Source: Ecdyonurus torrentis (taxonomy: Eukaryota > Arthropoda > Insecta > Ephemeroptera > Heptageniidae). Taken from it: DNA of 64,000 nt. The notes beneath the pieces are model-generated. The model had not been told where the DNA came from, ran no database searches, and saw nothing but the letters and a program-made list of their open reading frames with translations. Position 1 is the first letter of the stretch. The number at the start of each line of letters is the position of its first letter. Below are positions 25,701-39,184 of the stretch, one piece after another. Location: positions 21,885,447 to 21,949,446 of the forward strand of contig OX439133.1 in the NCBI GenBank assembly GCA_949318235.1. Direction: 5' to 3'. A program made the translations under genes and the position numbers.

Positions 25701-26124
25701 TTTCCTCTTTGTCTCAGTTACACACAATACATCTAATCCTCTTTCACACATCACACTCACCAACTCTTGCTCCTTACCACTGACTCCTCTCACATTCCAT
25801 GTACCAATTAACCAAGATCGCGCCAAGTCAAGTCCTGCTGGTGAGCCGTCCGATTTCAGACACCGTTGCTCACCATAACGCTGCCTGTCCGAGGCAGGTT
25901 TTTGTTGTTTTTTAGTAATTTTGTTTATGTGATGAAGCTTACTAGGCTTCATGCACAGCGGTCCAGACTTGGTACCATCTTAGCCACTGTTTTACAGAAT
26001 AGTTGCTATCTTTCCCATGAGCCGTATTTCCTGATGCAAGAAACGCCTCATGGGCCAAAACAGCGTTGCCCGTAATCTACCACTAGGAGGTCTGGCAAAT
26101 GTGCTGGACAACATTACAGATTAC
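22732..26124 (-). mobile_element. Full-length non-LTR retrotransposon (LINE) with 12-bp target duplication
   Basis: The element runs on the minus strand from 26124 (5' end) to 22732 (3' end). TCAAATTTTATA flanks it on both sides, at 22720-22731 and 26125-26136, which is a 12-bp target duplication. The 3' end is a short (ATAC)n/(GTAT)n repeat instead of poly(A), as in RTE-like clades. The 5' leader is about 172 bp, with no separate ORF1 seen. The single ORF is intact. Base composition is visibly less A+T-rich than the surroundings. Confidence 0.92.
22800..25952 (-). CDS. Endonuclease/reverse transcriptase of the LINE
   Basis: 1050 aa without interruption. The N-terminal apurinic-type endonuclease (EEP fold) shows GTWNVRG near residue 50, a CVTETKRKG block, VLGDMNGWVG near 200 and GTDHFLVVSRV near 290. 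The reverse transcriptase follows: NHRGISLLSIPGKMYGG, CGFMPGRGCTDQIF, VFVDLEKAYDRVN near 685, GVRQGCVMSPWLFNIF and LLYADDALMVAE near 780, so the catalytic YADD Asp pair is present. The C-terminus has the VLRWFGHVERM and GRRDRGRPKTSW blocks common in RTE-like proteins. It nicks DNA and copies its own RNA at the nick (target-primed reverse transcription). All catalytic motifs look intact, so the copy is young. Clade assignment (RTE-like) is inference. It inserted about 430 bp downstream of the PINX1 stop in opposite orientation. Confidence 0.93.
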   Translation of the reverse strand: MKPSKLHHINKITKKQQKPASDRQRYGEQRCLKSDGSPAGLDLARSWLIGTWNVRGVSGKEQELVSVMCERGLDVLCVTETKRKGKDVSNIRALGSGREKDVSGMDDGFLALWSGVGSDEHGSQGVGIILSNRVKSMMRNYECVSPRLMWMRMKVGITRVVFVVCYAPVDGEDDDVKDEFWRQLSTVLSECEKGERIIVLGDMNGWVGRKRSGLEDVVGRFGDSRVNGNGESIVNFCVEHELFVSNTWFKHKRIHEYTWVRNEQKSMIDLILYDNRLKGKVKDTRVCRGSECGTDHFLVVSRVDLGNKWIEHKKVKVVQKRIKVEKLQEVEERRMYTKGMNERLFLVTKEWEKKVMTDYDVEWGYKVIKEACVETARKVCGEAVVGRIAGDAWWNDEVREAIEEKKRAYLKMIDAKNELEKKELFIVYKKKRMNAKKSVLESKLNARREFEEKMQSEFMGNRKMYWKMVNQVRKGSNSKSAGGVKNEKGEIVWDEEKGRECWRKYFMNLFLDGGEREERMEEEKENESNGVNEEMIEFRLNDLKNTVKKLKNGKAAGVDGVTSEMVKYGGASLEVKMLQLFNMCYKCGRVPEDWVCAVIVPLYKGKGDKYDCKNHRGISLLSIPGKMYGGMVIDKVQKVTQGHISEVQCGFMPGRGCTDQIFTVQQLIEKCMDARKKVFAVFVDLEKAYDRVNRSMMWSVLDEYGVRGKLLEGVKAMYAGSKACVRVNGKLSEWFKVGRGVRQGCVMSPWLFNIFMDKCIKLAEKYGSGVNVGLLMVWMLLYADDALMVAESEEELQEMIDRLEESTEQMDLRINVGKTKVMVFGGENDDGNEFTLNGEKLERVKEFVYLGRLYQENGSIDGEIERRVAAGRKVVGSMAGLAKSDALSNKAKLTVYNSVLLPTILYGSESWVCQSRHMSRVNAVGMSFLRSMCGKTRLDRVRNTWVLEKCGVKETVTEKYENSVLRWFGHVERMGDERIAKQVFHSRVDGRRDRGRPKTSWSEVVGRCLKNKNVRSMKCKRKCMKQGMRLAEASEVCQDRKLWRSITGSG

Positions 26125-26394
26125 TCAAATTTTATAAATGCTTTAATTTCGTCAATGTGGACCTTGCAATGTCCACTTTCTAATAAATAAATGTAATAAT
26201 TTAGTTGTTTATCGTGATATTTAGCGGCCAAGTCTCTTATGTTATATTTTGATTTTTTTTTCTTTTTTTTTTTTTTTTTTTTTGTTTTTTTTTGTTTTTT
26301 TTTTTTGTTTAGATATACAGTACTTTTAGATAATCCGTAAATCCAATCAAAATTATTATTCTTTGCCTTGTTATAAGAAAGATATATATAAAAT

Positions 26395-26760
26395 ATAAAG
26401 GAAAATAAACCTTTGCTGCTAGGTATGATGAATTTGAAAGAAAAGGATAGGAGAAACCAGCGCTGGCCTTATTATAGAGAAGAGAGTCCCATAGTTCAGT
26501 GAAAATCTTGTAAGTATAGAAAAAAAAAAAAAAAAACTAACACATTGGAAATATTTTGGCAAATAACTCCAAGAGAGATGGAGTGTGTTATGCCTTCATT
26601 TGTCCTCGTAGAGAAATTCACACTCCATTTCTGTTGGAGTTTATTGCCGAAAGACTTTCAATATGTGTTATTTTTGTTATATCTGTGCTAGCAAGATATT
26701 CACAGAACTAAGGGACTCTCTTCACTATGTTCAGGCCCTTGCTGGATATAGGCCTATTTA
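26395..26760. repeat. Palindromic repeat family H, copy 1, with a nested hairpin
   Basis: The outer arms carry GAGAGTCCCATAGTTCAGTG, then AAAATCTTG, on the left and the complement (CAAGATATTCACAGAACTA, then AGGGACTCTC) on the right. They are preceded by CCAGCGCTGGCCTTA. A second palindrome sits inside (AACACATTGGAAATATTTTG at 26540 against the complement ending near 26670). Related arms occur at 19803, 33520, 34290 and 34600. Confidence 0.65.
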
Positions 26761-26917
26761 AATACAGTATGCCACTTAAAACTACTTTAAAAGTAAATAT
26801 CAATCAAAAGACAAATTAAAAAAGCATAAACCATTGAGGTTAGATGTGGTAAAATTAAAAGAAAAGAGACAACCATCGCAGTAAGAACCTTAACATAGTG
26901 AATAGTCTTTTAGTATG

Positions 26918-27233
26918 TTAAAGGAATAGAACACATGAACAAAAAACATGTCTAGTATTCTAACATATCTAAATATCAACGTTAATTTGAACGGAATCAT
27001 TGATTTCTAATTTATTTTTCATTTACAAAATGTCAAGATGCATGTTTATGAAGTCACAGATTACTAGTCCACGCACGCAGAAACAGGCAAGCTGTGACGT
27101 CATAAACATGCAGCTGACATTTGTGAATGTAAAATAAATTAGAAATCAATGACTCCGGCTAAATCAACATTGATATTTAGGTATGTTAGGATACTACACA
27201 TTTTTTTTTGTTCAAAGTGTTGTATACCTTTAA
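26918..27233. mobile_element. Palindromic MITE with TTAA target
   Basis: TTAA flanks both ends. The inverted ends read TTAAAGGAATAGAACAC and, from the other side, TTAAAGGTATACAACAC. The arms are complementary over most of the 316 bp (AGAAATCAATGACTCCGGC against GGAATCATTGATTTCT), so the single strand folds into one long hairpin. TGACGTCA occurs near 27097. The end motif resembles family A. Confidence 0.8.
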
Positions 27234-27300
27234 TTTTCTATGAGATTTGTGTTATCTCTACTGTATAGTAATATTTTCATCAAACTATAGGACTTCTCAT

Positions 27301-27594
27301 TATAGACCCCTTGCACATCCTTGCACTTTGTCGCCATGTTTGTGCTGCTTAATGCATTGTCCAGCATAGGGGAATCATCATTTCTCCTAATTTTTCACAT
27401 AAACAGAGTTTATTTTAACTGAACGAATTTTTCTCATATTCTTTGAGCTTATTAGGAGCTATAAATAAGGTTTGATTGGGATTTGAAGCTTATTTTGCCA
27501 TTAAAAAAATAAAAATAATGTTTTTCCTATGCTGGCATATGTATTTCTGACCAACAAAATGGTAGCTCTTAAATATGAGTGCAACCGGTCTATA
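27301..27594 (+). mobile_element. Repeat family E, complete copy
   Basis: Ends TATAGACCCCTTGCAC and GTGCAACCGGTCTATA are inverted repeats flanked by TA. The interior holds the CATCCTTGCACTTTGTCGCC block shared with 4850. TA flanks suggest a Tc1/mariner-type source. The end pattern parallels family B. Confidence 0.7.
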
Positions 27595-29424
27595 GTAACT
27601 AAGGCCCTATAGAAATTTAAATAAATATATAATTGTATTAGTGACTTATAAGACAGCTTCTGTATTTCAGACTATGCTTACAAAATCATATCTTTGTTTG
27701 TGTACAATCATTCCAATAAAAAATGAAATTGTATTGGCTTATGCAATCAGATGGAGATTTCATTTGACGCAAAACTCTATCTTTCTAAATACATGTTATT
27801 CCCATATGCCAATAGAATTTCATTTTTTATTGAAATGACTGTACCTCATATTATCATAGTGCATTCTTGTGTGCATGACAATTGAAATAAAATTTTCAAT
27901 TAAAACAACATTATCAACATTAAATATTAAAAAGGAAAGTTAACATTTAAATTAAAATAACTTCATTTTTTTATAATTTTATTATAAAAAATTTACAGTA
28001 ATATAATAATTTTTATAATTATTGAAAAAACTATTAAAATTAAAAACATTAATTATTATGTTATGAACTAGATACTACACACAACCATAACTAAAAAAAA
28101 AAATTCTTATACAATATTTGGCTATACGTATTTTACAGTTTTACACACTTATATATATAAGAAAATAACATTCAATATAATAGCACACACATTGTGAAAA
28201 TAATTTTTTATATATATAATAGGCTATATTATACTTTTATATAAATTTTTTTTTCTTTCATTTGATGAAATATTTTAATGATATAACATTTTAACAAAAT
28301 TTGTGCTTTTAGCACATTTAATTAATTTTAAGATTGCAAATTTTTACAGCCATATTGTTATACAGTACGTAACTTTCAATTTTATGAAATGAGCATTATG
28401 ATGACGTTTTTTTTTTTTTTTAGCCTATTATTATTAATTATTATTAGCCTATTATTATTATTTTAAAGGCCTGATCACATGGGGCAAAATTTTAATAATC
28501 AGATGTTGTAAACCCTATTTCCTTGCTCCAAAAGATACACAATTCCAATTAAAAAGCAAAAAGCATTAGGAGATTTCACTTGCTTTCAAAGTTTGAAGCA
28601 AAAAAAAAAAAAAAAAACGTTTACGAACACCATTAATTTGTAATACATTTAACCATAATATGCACTGGCCATTAAAAAAATATGTGAAAAGTTTCCCAGA
28701 AAACAAAGTTCTGTGGAGCAACTACTTGAGAAGTAAACCCCTGAACAAAAGTTTAAGGGTGGCGGTGGTTGCTGCATTTTATCAAAAAATATAGCTTATT
28801 GTTAATGTGCTTGCAGGTTGCCTATACAAATTGTTTTCAAACTTTTGTTCAAAGCTGTACATTTTTTTTTTATTGAGTTTCAAAATGAACATGTCCAAGA
28901 AAAGAGTATCATGGACTGGCCCTTGGCATGCACATAAAAAAAAACAAAAAATCTAAGGCCATAGAGGTGACCTTACATATGTACTTTAATGAATCACACC
29001 TTCTACATTTTTCCTGTGATTGGCCAGTATGCTTCATCTATCAGACCCACTGTAAGAGACCTGGAAAATAGTAATTGATACAAAATTTTGGAAGAAACAA
29101 AAATCAAGCTCATCAAGCATTTTCACAAAATCAAAAGTTTACTGTATTTTGCTCATTTAGCTTGCTTTCACTTATTGTATTAAGTTTTACACAATTATAA
29201 ATATCTAATGTGATGGTTTAAAGTACCAGTTTTATTCATAATTACAATTTAGAAAAGGAGGGATATAAGAGCTGTTATTATAGTGAGTATGAATAGCTTG
29301 AACTTTTTCTATAAGAATCTTACTTAAAAACTCATGTCGGCTGAAAGGTTGTATTTTGAACATCAAAAATATACATGTCTACTTGTTAATGATTAACCTT
29401 AGATGTGCCAGAATGTTTTTTGAA

Positions 29425-29612
29425 CTCGATAGATTTAAAGTATTATTCACACGGCGTGCGTCATAAAGTTGGAACAATGTAAAGAAATGGAGCCTTTCAC
29501 ATTGTTTTTAAAAATTATATGTGAACGGCTCCATTTGTTGACATTGTTCCAGCTTTGTTTATCCGTTGATGCATGTTGACATGCTTCAAATATACGCGTC
29601 ATGTAAATAATG
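29425..29612. repeat. Palindrome with GGAACAATGT arms
   Basis: TTTAAAGTATTATTCACA and TGTAAATAATGCTTTAAA form the ends, and GGAACAATGTAAAGAAATGG, then AGCC, pairs with GGCTCCATTTGTTGACATTG, then TTCC. It is a fold-back MITE of about 190 bp. Confidence 0.7.
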
Positions 29613-29631
29613 CTTTAAAAAAATCAGGGTA

Positions 29632-29817
29632 AGTTTGTATTGCCTTCAACATGTGAACAAAATTTCAAATTGATTCATCATTCAGTTATATGGGACAATA
29701 TAACATGCAAATATAGGGCGTCCTATCCCCACCATGTTATTTTTCCCACACATAACTGATAGACAAATTGATTTTAAATTTAGTACATATGCTATTGAAG
29801 GTAAAATACAAACTTAC

Positions 29818-29819
<2 letters not shown>
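29632..29819. repeat. Palindrome with GTAAGTTTGTATTGCCTT arms
   Basis: The left arm GTAAGTTTGTATTGCCTTCA pairs with the right arm TGAAGGTAAAATACAAACTTA. The centre reads ATATAGGGCGTCCTAT. A related palindrome lies at 54090-54300 in Kazal gene B (TTTGTATTGCCTTTAATAGA). Confidence 0.7.
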
Positions 29820-29857
<38 letters not shown>

Positions 29858-31455
29858 GGAGTTGAAAAAAAAACGTTCCATCACGTCTGAGGTTCATTTG
29901 CATGCTAGTTAATTTGCAGGTTAATAACTATGCTATTTTGAACCCTTATTGACAAGCTGAAAACATACTACACATTTTATTCCAATTTTTACAACAAGTG
30001 CTGCCCTAAAGTTAACTACATGAATCACACTATAAATCCTGTATTAAAAATCATTAAAAGTAAAATCTATACCATTAACATTCACTCATTACTGGAACAC
30101 AGCTCATTATAATATTATATTAATTTCCATTTAGTTAAAATAGGTTAACAAAACAATAAAAAATATAAATTGTGCTAATTTTATAAAACAATTCAAAATG
30201 TGTCTATAGTTTAGTAAATAATAAATAATATAGAAAATTAAAATTATATTTTTATAATTAAATACAGAAGTACATTTTTCTTTCAAAAATAATAAATTAT
30301 CAAAAATAAGATTTTTAAACTTTCCAAAAATTTGAGCTTTAAATTATTTTTTTTATCTCTCCTTAATTTAATGGCAGTAAAACTGTGGCAAAGAGTGATT
30401 TTTTTTCTGTATATAATTATAAAAATAAAATTTTAAAAACTAAATTAAATCACATTTTTATCTCACATTTTAGTCAAAAATTAATGTAAAGAAAAAATTA
30501 ACCCTGGAAATTATGTTACATACTAAAACTCTATATTAAAGTTTAAGTGTAACTATTTTTTTTTTCTAACTCTTTTATAGCAAAAATTTTATTTATACAG
30601 TATGTAAGATTTTTTAAGTAATTACAAGTTATAGTACACTACACATTCATATAGCTTGCATTTTCAGCTACAAGTCATTGTAAGAACAAAAATGTCATAG
30701 GCATTGGACTATAATATAGAAAAAAAAATATTTCAACACTTGTAATATTGATATAACAAAAAATCTAGCATTATTTTCAGTGATTTTCTTCATAGCTTTT
30801 AAAGTTATTTCTCTCTCTAGTCTCTTTCAAAGAACACCAACCATCCAGTCCATAAAATATATTTTCTTATATTTAATAATTGGTTTACCAAATGTATAAA
30901 CATAAATTTAAACCATAAGAAAATTTATGCAATTATTGATCATAATAAAATTAAGTATCATTTTTCATTACGTATTAATTATTTTACCTTTGAAATATAT
31001 ATTTTTATGAATTGTTACAATATTTCAAATAAAACTGAAAAAAAATTTTTTGAAGGTTTAGTTTTTTTTTAGCATGGCAAGCAAAATTTGTATGTACGTA
31101 TCGTTTTTTTTTTTTTTATTATTATTTTTTTTTTCTTCCGGCAAGCACGGCAACTTGTTTCCAAACATAATGTAGATGGCACTCCAGGTTACACATTTTT
31201 AGCAAGATACGGACACAAGGATACAAGATAAGGACACGCTCGGACAAATTGGGCCGCCACGAATTTAAAAATTAGCATTTACGCCAATCAGCGCCCGAGT
31301 TTAAGGTTTTGTGATCAAAATAGACCAATCACAACAGAGCTAAGATTAACATGGAACTAGTTGATGTCGCTATCTTGTATGTAGTATCTTGATTTTTAGA
31401 GATCCTTAACAGAGAAGTGACAACCACTAAAAGATACCACACTGCATTACATATA

Positions 31456-31989
31456 GTTTGGGTCATGATATAATTAAGACGGTAGCCGCAATGCTATAGC
31501 TAACGCATAGGGGGAGCTTTGACGGCTGGCCGTCGTGTTTGCTCGCTCTCGCCAGCTCTTCGCGCGCTTCCCATTTCGATCGGATTTTAAAATTTAACAT
31601 GGGAAATTTTCGTTTTTATTTTTTGTATTTTTTCGTAATGAAATGTTAACATTCATTTTTCCAGAACTTTATCGTAATATGTTTCCGGTTATTTTGCATA
31701 TAATTTTATTGCCAAATTCACATTATTAACAAAGTCACATAAAATGCATATCAAAAGATCCGGATAATTATGCTGATTAATTTCATGAATTTTTATTGTT
31801 AACATTTCATGCGTTCAGAAGTTATTGCAGTTTTTGTGCGTTTTCCCTATGCTTATACATAGGCGCTCGATCAAAATGGGAGAGCGGGAAATTTCATTTG
31901 AACCCGCTAGTGCGCTAACACGACGCGGCGCTATCACAGGTACAGAGGCCTGAGCTTGACTACCGTCTTAATTATATCATGGTTTGGGT
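31456..31989. mobile_element. P-element-like MITE with 8-bp target duplication
   Basis: The element proper is 31464-31981 (518 bp). Its 22-bp inverted ends are perfect and begin CATGATATAATTAAGACGGT. GTTTGGGT flanks it exactly on both sides (31456-31463 and 31982-31989). An 8-bp G-rich duplication and ends beginning CATGAT are features of P-type transposons. The interior is markedly GC-rich for this window and has no long reading frame. Confidence 0.85.
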
Positions 31990-32033
31990 ACTCTGGGTAT
32001 TGTGCAGTCAGTTTGTTTGTGTTTTCATTTTCA

Positions 32034-32268
32034 TATTTACTCAGTCCCTACTCACTTCCGTAAGAGGACATTACACGTTAGTAAACTGAGAAAAAGCTAC
32101 TTCCTGATAATTAAACTGGTAGCACCACGGTCGAATGTGGTCATCTCAAACTTCAAGATGACCACAATCGACCGTGTTGCCACCAGTTCAATTATCACGA
32201 ACTAACTTTTTCTCAGTTCACCAACATGTAACGTCCTCTTTCGGAAGTGAGCAGGGACTGTATTTACT
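32034..32268. mobile_element. hAT-like palindromic MITE with 8-bp target duplication
   Basis: The element 32042-32260 (219 bp) begins CAGTCCCTACTCACTTCCG and ends with the complementary CGGAAGTGAGCAGGGACTG. TATTTACT flanks both sides (32034-32041 and 32261-32268). CAG...CTG ends and 8-bp duplications are typical of hAT elements. Nearly the whole length folds back on itself, so reading frames across it are not genes. Confidence 0.88.
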
Positions 32269-32318
32269 GCACATTGTGTTGCAGGACAGCACGATCGTGG
32301 GGTAGTTGTTTAGAGAAG

Positions 32319-32547
32319 CTAAACAGAGAAGCGACAACCTCATGTTTAGGCAGACCTGCAATACATTTGACCCGCTAAAAGTGCCCAAACTTAAATGACA
32401 GTCGAAATACTCTAAGCCAATGAGAAAGCTTCAATTTTTTGGGTAGCCAATCATTTAGCTAAAAAGTTTGGGTACTTTTAGCGAGCCTTTCAAAACAGAT
32501 GTATTGCGGGTCTGCCTAAAACATGAGGTTGTCGCTTCTCTGTTAAA
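32319..32547. mobile_element. Palindromic MITE with AACAGAGAAGCGACAACC ends
   Basis: The left arm (AACAGAGAAGCGACAACCTC, then ATGTTTAGGCAGACC) matches the right arm in inverted orientation over about 48 bp. The next parts of the arms also pair (CCGCTAAAAGTGCCCAAAC against GTTTGGGTACTTTTAGCG). Related end sequence TTAACAGAGAAGTGACAACC is at about 31408. The target duplication is unclear. Confidence 0.75.
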
Positions 32548-32599
32548 GTTCTCTAGTTGTTGTTGCTCTGTTAAAGGGCTCTACACATTTGGCTTGCTA

Positions 32600-32602
32600 T
32601 GA

Positions 32603-32640
<38 letters not shown>
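32600..32640. repeat. Poly(A) run, about 40 bp
   Basis: A nearly pure A run lies about 290 bp beyond the LC3 stop codon on the LC3 downstream side (minus-strand T run). It is not attached to a recognisable retroelement. Confidence 0.85.
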
Positions 32641-32933
32641 ATTTTTAGCTACAACATTAATATCCAAATATCCACCTTTCCTCTTTTACTGTATCAGTTT
32701 AATTCTTCAATCTTTACAGAAAATATTACTTCTAAGAAAAAAGTAGCATGTGTCATCAAAAATTCTTCATTAACGTATTCTTTTCTCCATAATATAATTT
32801 GCTTTACTTTACACTAAAAAAAGTAATTGAAAGCTACATGATAAACAAGTCCAATATCTATGAAACACATTCATATATTATATTTACAATTAAGCTACAC
32901 ATTATCATAATAATAATAAGGAATGATGTCAAC

Positions 32934-37126
<4,193 letters not shown>

Positions 37127-37340
37127 TTTTAAATAACACAAAATAATAATTAATAGTTATTAATATTCAAATTCTACATACAATAAATATAATTAAAGTT
37201 CTGCACAATAATAATTACGACGTAGTTTTTTGCCAAATATTCAGCTGCCTTCTCTCACGAAAAAATTCTTTCTGCGTTGCGTGTTGCGTTTGTTTACATC
37301 CGTCATATGATTGGCTGTTACACTAATTGAACTGTTTTGA
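37127..37340 (-). promoter_or_regulatory. LC3 promoter region with CCAAT motif
   Basis: Upstream of the LC3 start is a GC-richer patch (37240-37320). On the minus strand it has AGCCAATCA at 37309-37315, followed by ATGACGGATG. A CCAAT box about 185 bp before the ATG is a plausible proximal promoter element. No TATA box was identified. Confidence 0.4.
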
Positions 37341-38037
37341 TTTAATTTTTTGTTTTTGTTAATAAATTTACAATTATTTAATTATAATAAAGTATTTGTT
37401 TTATGTGAAAATGTATTTAAAATAATTATATGTATTAATATTTTCTTATTTAAAGAAAAATATAAATTTAATACATGACAAAAAAAACTTCCTTGTTTTT
37501 ACTGACCTCTACGGTACAAAATTAAACTACTTAGTATAGAGTGGGAAATGTAGGAATAGTTTTAAAATCTCTTGTAAATCTGACTCGGATCAAAACATTT
37601 TAGTACAGGTGCATTGCAATTTATAATATAATTTATATAATGATTTTATTATACAAATTTAAAAGTTAACTAAAATAAAAGATATTATCGCCGATTTACA
37701 TTGGTTGGTGGTGCACCCAAAATCATTTAATCTTTTTTGCGCCTCTCTACAGGCCATATAAATCACTCTAACATTGTAAGTCAATTAATCAATGTTTTTT
37801 TTTTATTATTAATATTTTAGTAAGAGTAAAAAAAATAATAATAATAAATAAAATAATATTATTTCTTGCTAAATAGTAAATAAAAATAAATTAAAATATA
37901 TATAAATTCTTAAACTATATTACGACGGTTTCGATCGATCGAGCTACTGAAACTAAAAAAGTAAACTTTATATAGTAAATTTAAAAATTGTATAAAAGAA
38001 GAAAATATTCCCTATAAAAATGGTTAGAAATGCGTTT

Positions 38038-38160
<123 letters not shown>

Positions 38161-38417
38161 ATAATATATAATAAATAAAAAAAGTTATATAGTATATAAT
38201 ATACTAAATATATATTTACTAATAACTTATTACACTTATTACTTATTAGTAATAAGTAATTATTAATTATGCTAATACATATGTTGAAAATGACGTAACA
38301 CAAACAAGCACACGTGTTTGAGTTACACGTTTTGTGTACTCAAACATGGCACTGGTGCGCAATATCATGCAAAAATCACTCTTTTCAAAAATTATTCATA
38401 GTTGATGCTCTTCTAAT

Positions 38418-38629
38418 GGAGGTTATCGGTTTAAAAAATTCGTAAAAATTTTCTATGGCTTAAAACACGTAAAAGTATGTCTATTATTTCTCATTTAAAT
38501 TTTTCCAAAATCGGAGGAGTAGTTTTCTCAAAAATCGCAAAAAACGTGTTTTCCCCCATAAGCGTAATGTTAAATTAGGGGACCCTTAGCTTTCCCCGCA
38601 TCACCCCGCGCGCTAAACCGATAACCTCC
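38418..38629 (+). mobile_element. MITE family D, copy with GGAGGTTATCGGTTTA ends
   Basis: Left end GGAGGTTATCGGTTTA and right end TAAACCGATAACCTCC are perfect 16-bp inverted repeats. The interior (TCTATGGCTTAAAACACG, AAATCGGAGGAGTAGTTTTC, CATAAGCGTAATGTTAAATT) is shared with 13082 and 47984. Confidence 0.85.
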
Positions 38630-38659
38630 CTACACTTACTTGTTTAGGTAGATCAACCT

Positions 38660-38835
38660 GTTAATATCACAAACGCTCTCAAAAATAAATTTTTAAATTT
38701 TCTGTATACTGTAAAATTATTTTTAAACTGACAAAATTTGTCCTTTTCTCATACCAGCCCATGTTATTTAGTGATCAGTCATCAGTGTGATGGCGTCGAC
38801 TTTCATGAGAGTGCAAACACCCTATATGACGACTG
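38660..38835. mobile_element. MITE family B, partial copy 3
   Basis: CAAACGCTCTCAAAAATA, a CCCATGTTATTTAGTGATC block, GATGGCGTCGACTTTCATGA and ACACCCTATA match the right part of family B. The left part is missing, probably replaced by the family D copy next to it. Confidence 0.65.
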
Positions 38836-39184
38836 ACGAGCATTATGACATATATTAACTTAACAATAAATAACAAAGATTATTATTATATTATTATTTA
38901 CCTGCCTTTATAAGTTCATAAAATATTAACTTCCTAAGAATTTCTTTAATAAAATGATGAAGATTTTCATTAACATTTCTAAGATTTCTGCGGCTGGAAA
39001 TCCTATTTCCTGTGTTTGTCCATCTTCTTCCTATCATAAAATATGCCTTTGCATAATATGGAAACGCATATTATGTTATAAAAAGAGTTTGGATTATAAC
39101 GTTGCACTGAGCAAATTTCAAACCATTTCCACAGTATACACAGTATCTTTATAAATTTTTTAATTGATTCTCGCTCTAAATAAT

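Larger units (their letters stand above)
26125..31455. other. Gene-free stretch between LINE and MITE cluster
   Basis: No exon was supported. Palindromic elements at 26395, 26918, 27301, 29425 and 29632 are listed separately. Between about 27850 and 29400, and 29850 and 31100, the sequence is plain A+T-rich DNA with poly(T) near 29819 and 31105. A GC-richer block at 31140-31400 has partly self-complementary segments (GGATACAAGATAAGGACA against GCTATCTTGTATG). Confidence 0.55.

Noticed and set aside
23449..25783. Plus-strand frames across the LINE
   Set aside because: They are antisense shadows of the reverse transcriptase ORF.
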